From Peptoniphilus_A harei_B (GTDB lineage: Bacteria; Bacillota; Clostridia; Tissierellales; Peptoniphilaceae), in the NCBI GenBank assembly GCA_032560695.1, contig JAWGHR010000002.1, positions 124,001 through 188,000 on the forward strand: a DNA stretch of 64,000 nt, written 5' to 3'. Each line of letters starts with the position of its first letter. Within the stretch, counting starts at the first letter, position 1. The translations under genes and the position numbers were made by a program. Below the pieces are notes generated by a model. That model saw only the letters and a list, made by a program, of their open reading frames with translations. It was not told where the DNA came from and made no database searches. This document shows, piece by piece, positions 61,344 to 64,000 of the stretch.

Positions 61344-61784
61344 ATGGATTTTGAAATAAAAATAGATAAAGCTTATAAAGTGCCCAAGACTCTTGTTTAC
61401 ACAGATAAGATTACGGAAGAAATTTTAATACTCAAGTCTTTTGTACTGGAAAATTCAGAAAGTCTGTTAATTGGTTTTCTTGATGAAAAAATAAAAATTC
61501 TAAATCCTTCAAAAATTTATAGAATTTATACAGAGGATTCAAGGGTTTTTGCTGAGTCTATAGATAAAAAATATTTAGTAAAGAAAAGAATTTATCAGCT
61601 TGAAGATATATTAAGAGCTAAAAAGTTTGTTAGAATTTCAAATTCTGAACTTATCAACTTAAATTTAGTTGATAGCTTTGACTTATCCTACTCTGGAACT
61701 ATTTCTGTAAAAATGAAAAATAAGTCCAAGACCTTTGTCTCTCGAAGGTATGTTAAAAAAATTAAAGAAACTCTTGGTATATGA
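61344..61784 (+). CDS. LytTR-domain DNA-binding regulator
   Basis: 146 residues. The C-terminal 95 residues form the LytTR domain (KILNPSKIYRIYTEDSRVFAES, YQLEDILRAKKFVRISNSELINLNLVDSFDLSYSGTISVKMKNKSKTFVSRRYVKKIKETL). There is no receiver domain, as in the LytTR/DUF3021 regulator pairs of Firmicutes. GGAGG precedes the ATG. Coupled to the next gene, 9 bp downstream. Confidence 0.93.
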   Translation: MDFEIKIDKAYKVPKTLVYTDKITEEILILKSFVLENSESLLIGFLDEKIKILNPSKIYRIYTEDSRVFAESIDKKYLVKKRIYQLEDILRAKKFVRISNSELINLNLVDSFDLSYSGTISVKMKNKSKTFVSRRYVKKIKETLGI

Positions 61785-61793
61785 GGTGATTTT

Positions 61794-62246
61794 ATGAAAA
61801 AAATTATTAGTTCAATGATAAATGGTCTTTTGATTTGTGAATGTGTTATGCTTGTTATTTCTCTTGTTATGTCCCACATCTTCACTGATGGAGATTTTTC
61901 CATTGCAAACCCTATGTTAATCGAAAACTCTAAGTCAGTTTTTTCAGCAAGCTTTTTGTCAATTTGTCTTGTTGGACTCCTTGGCTTAGTATTTGGATTT
62001 GCCTCTGTAGTTTGGAAAGAAGAAAAATATTCAATACTTGTAAGTACTATTATTCACTTTCTTTTAACTGCTTCAACTATGATTTTTGTAGGCTACAAAC
62101 TCTACTGGTTCCAAAATTCCTTTTTGTCCCTTGCCATCTTTCTTGCTATTTACATTTTAATTTATCTTGTAATTTGGTTTATTGAATACTCAATTTACAA
62201 GAGGGACATTTCAAGATTAAATGATAAAATAAATAATAATATGTAA
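61794..62246 (+). CDS. DUF3021 membrane protein
   Basis: 150 residues with four hydrophobic helices and a short charged tail (YSIYKRDISRLNDKI). Fits the DUF3021 family, always paired with LytTR regulators and thought to inhibit them at the membrane, as in the LytTR regulatory systems of streptococci. Its signal is unknown. Confidence 0.88.
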   Translation: MKKIISSMINGLLICECVMLVISLVMSHIFTDGDFSIANPMLIENSKSVFSASFLSICLVGLLGLVFGFASVVWKEEKYSILVSTIIHFLLTASTMIFVGYKLYWFQNSFLSLAIFLAIYILIYLVIWFIEYSIYKRDISRLNDKINNNM

Positions 62247-62251
62247 AAAGA

Positions 62252-62288
62252 AGCCACCCTATGAAATTTTTTCACAAGGTGGCTCTTG
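62252..62288. terminator. Bidirectional terminator
   Basis: GCCACC...GGTGGC long imperfect hairpin between DUF3021 and gloA. Confidence 0.8.
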
Positions 62289-62290
62289 TT

Positions 62291-62671
62291 TTATTTATTT
62301 TTTTCTCCAATTACTTCAATCTTATATCCGTCTGGATCCTTTACAAAAAAGTAAGAATCTGATTTGTCAGAAAGAGCCTTAAGCTCTGTTACATCATACC
62401 CCTTTTCTTTTAGTTCTTCTCTAAAGGATTTTATATCTGGATGAGAAATTGCAATGTGACCGTATCCATCACCAATTGTATAATCTCTGCCGTCGTAGTT
62501 ATAAGTTAACTCTAATTCAAAAGGTGAGTCCTCTAACTTTAAATACAAAAGTGTGAACTCATCTTCTGGAAAGTCCTTGCGTCTTGATTCAACAAAACCC
62601 AATGCTTCTTTATAAAATTTTTCTGATCTTTCTAGATCCTTAACCCTAATCATTGTGTGTAAAAATTTCAT
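62291..62671 (-). CDS. gloA: Lactoylglutathione lyase-like glyoxalase I
   Basis: 126 residues. The metal ligands are in place: His5 (FLHTMIRVKDLERSEKFYKEALGF), Glu (ELELTYN), His (GYGHIAI) and Glu (GYKIEVIG). It detoxifies methylglyoxal. Clostridial-type members may use thiols other than glutathione, which is inference. The start at 62671 (MKFLHTM) has GGAGG; an ATG four codons earlier overlaps it. Confidence 0.92.
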   Translation of the reverse strand: MKFLHTMIRVKDLERSEKFYKEALGFVESRRKDFPEDEFTLLYLKLEDSPFELELTYNYDGRDYTIGDGYGHIAISHPDIKSFREELKEKGYDVTELKALSDKSDSYFFVKDPDGYKIEVIGEKNK

Positions 62672-62835
62672 TTCTTCCTCCATCTCGTCTATCTCTTATT
62701 TCTTTTCTATAATTTATTTATAGCCAAAAGTTAGCTTACTTACACATAAGTGTCCTTTCAAACTTAAAGAGTGAATCTGTAATAATTTATAACAAGCAAG
62801 TATAAAGTAACTTTATAATTAATTTAGACCAGCAA

Positions 62836-62870
62836 AATAAAAAAGCCAGAGAATTTTCTCTAGCTTTATT
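62836..62870 (-). terminator. Terminator of the V-ATPase operon
   Basis: Minus-strand AGCTAGAG/CTCTGGCT hairpin (62844-62865) and a run of six T. Confidence 0.85.
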
Positions 62871-62874
62871 ATTC

Positions 62875-63558
62875 TTATACAAGTTCTGCATTTACTTTTT
62901 CTGATTTTTCTTCCTTCATCTCTTCCTTTGAGATAATGTCCTTAACCTTCATTAGCCTTGTTATATTTGCCCTTTCACTTTCATCAAGCTTTGAGCGAAT
63001 ATATTTTATAGTTTCTTCTAGGTCTGGAATTGTCTTGTACTCAAGAGCGTTTACTCTTCTCCTTGTCTTTTCTATTTCGTTGGCAAGAAGTTGGGACGAC
63101 TTTTCTTTTTGAGTTAAAGTCAATAATTCTTCCATTACTTCTGTAAGATTATCTATAGCTGAGTCAAGGTCTGAAGTTGTCTGTGCATATCCATAGGGAT
63201 ATCTTGATGCATCTTCCGATGTTTTCTTTGTAATAAATTCCATTTCAGGTACATCAACAGACATAATATTTTTCTTTTTTATATCAACTAAAGTCCTTGT
63301 TGTTGGAAGAGCAATTGCTTCTTCTAACATTTCAGGACTCATGGCAGCTGATGCCATTAAGAAGGCCTTGAAGGAATCTTGAAGCTTATCCTCCACTTCA
63401 AGTCTTAACTTTTTATTTTCCTTAATAAGAGTTATGAACTGTCTCATAAGTTCATCTTGCTTGTCCTTTAAAAGTTTGTGGCCTCTTTTTGATGTTTCAA
63501 GTTTCGTCTTTAGAATGGATAGGTTCATCCTTGTGGGGTTTATATTTAGTCTTGCCAT
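62875..63558 (-). CDS. ntpD: V-type ATP synthase subunit D
   Basis: 227 residues; central-stalk rotor subunit linking the A3B3 head to the membrane ring. N-terminal MARLNINPTRMNLSILKTKLETSKRGHKLLKDKQDELMR and the C-terminal coiled coil (NEIEKTRRRVNALEYKTIPDLEETIKYI) are diagnostic. The stop of subunit B and the start overlap by 1 bp (TAATG). Last gene of the operon. Confidence 0.96.
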   Translation of the reverse strand: MARLNINPTRMNLSILKTKLETSKRGHKLLKDKQDELMRQFITLIKENKKLRLEVEDKLQDSFKAFLMASAAMSPEMLEEAIALPTTRTLVDIKKKNIMSVDVPEMEFITKKTSEDASRYPYGYAQTTSDLDSAIDNLTEVMEELLTLTQKEKSSQLLANEIEKTRRRVNALEYKTIPDLEETIKYIRSKLDESERANITRLMKVKDIISKEEMKEEKSEKVNAELV

Positions 63559-64000
63559 TATAATCCCTCATTTTCTAAATTTTTAGGATCCTTAGAATCC
63601 TCCTCTTTTTTCTCCTTATCGCCCAGATATTTTTCAATTAATTTGTCGTCAATTCTCTTAAGTTCTGTCTTAGGAATTATAGATAAAAGTTCCCAGCCTA
63701 GATTTAGGGTTTCAAGTATAGACCTATTTGTTTCAAAACCTTGAGATACATATTGTTTTTCAAACATATCTGCAAATTGTGCAAAGGCCTTGTCAGTTTC
63801 TGTAAGAGCAGTTTCACCTAAGATCGCAGAAAGTTCCTTTGCTTCCTTACCTGCTGTGTAGGCAGCATAAATTTGGTTCATTGTATCTGCATGGTCTTCA
63901 CGAGTCTTGCCCTTACCAATACCCTTGTCCTTAAGTCTTGATAAGGATGGGATAGCGTTAATAGGTGGCTCTAGGCCTTGTTTAAATAATTCTGTTGATA
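63558..64000 (-). CDS. ntpB: V-type ATP synthase subunit B, C-terminal part
   Basis: Cut by the right edge. The visible 146 residues include LEPPINAIPSLSRLKDKGIGKGKTREDHADTMNQIYAAYTAGKEAKEL, the conserved catalytic-head end of the regulatory B subunit, and an acidic tail. The reading frame runs to the edge with no start; the short internal ATG at 63879-63881 is not a real start. Confidence 0.93.
   Translation of the reverse strand, partial: STELFKQGLEPPINAIPSLSRLKDKGIGKGKTREDHADTMNQIYAAYTAGKEAKELSAILGETALTETDKAFAQFADMFEKQYVSQGFETNRSILETLNLGWELLSIIPKTELKRIDDKLIEKYLGDKEKKEEDSKDPKNLENEGL

Noticed and set aside
1..64000. CRISPR arrays, insertion sequences, prophage genes and rRNA
   Set aside because: None seen: no regular repeat-spacer array, no transposase, integrase or phage structural gene.

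Overview
The window is AT-rich, gene-dense DNA from a low-GC anaerobic Firmicute. It has Gram-positive ribosome binding sites (GGAGG), T-box leaders, class II CBS pyrophosphatase, V-type ATPase, copper-amine-oxidase N-terminal (CAO-N) surface proteins, a CsaB/O-antigen-ligase-type wall polymer cluster and an eukaryote-like IleS2. Together these suggest Tissierellia/Peptoniphilaceae (Anaerococcus, Peptoniphilus or Finegoldia relatives). That placement is inference; no rRNA is present. Most genes lie on the minus strand.

Layout. 1-6.4 kb: the start of an SF1 helicase, an ArsR regulator with a palindromic operator, then argG-argH diverging from a polar amino-acid ABC transporter. Each of these two transcripts begins with its own T-box, and both T-boxes can be read as arginine-specific (AGG and AGA specifiers). 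6.4-12.8 kb: ileS behind an Ile (ATC) T-box, an Rrf2 regulator, a SAF-domain oxidoreductase and a BaiN-like flavoprotein. 12.8-19.3 kb: CBS-type pyrophosphatase, a small lipoprotein, a His-tailed protein with a DUF4153 membrane protein, and pyrC. 19-26 kb: efp and a run of minor pilin genes in GspH-I-J-K order, an SGNH hydrolase, radC, maf, and a Gx transporter/NusG-II pair.

26-30 kb: a repeat-rich, attachment-site-like stretch next to tRNA-Leu(CAA), then tRNA-His, rdgB, rph, a CAO-N/amidase_3 cell wall hydrolase and an AIR-synthase-like protein. 30-40 kb: the pilus core (pilMN fusion, prepilin peptidase, major pilin, pilC, pilB) followed by topA, dprA and comM/yifB. With radC and the minor pilins, this makes a plausible DNA-uptake/pilus gene set divided over two loci; no pilT is seen. 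40-47 kb: a CAO-N protein, an M29 aminopeptidase, a stand-alone carboxyltransferase (OadA/5S), rpsD with a hairpin over its Shine-Dalgarno sequence, and a Na+-dependent amino acid transporter.

47-57 kb: small proteins, a lipase-like hydrolase, and the csaB/O-antigen ligase/DUF4330/glycosyltransferase cluster. It diverges from carB across a 580 bp gap holding degenerate tandem repeats and an attenuator-like carB leader. 57-60 kb: a three-gene type II restriction-modification islet (gamma/N4-like MTase, PD-(D/E)XK nuclease, Dam-like MTase). 60-64 kb: DUF3783 and a hot-dog protein diverging from a 64 bp dyad, a LytTR/DUF3021 pair, glyoxalase I, and the ends of a V-ATPase operon (ntpB partial, ntpD).
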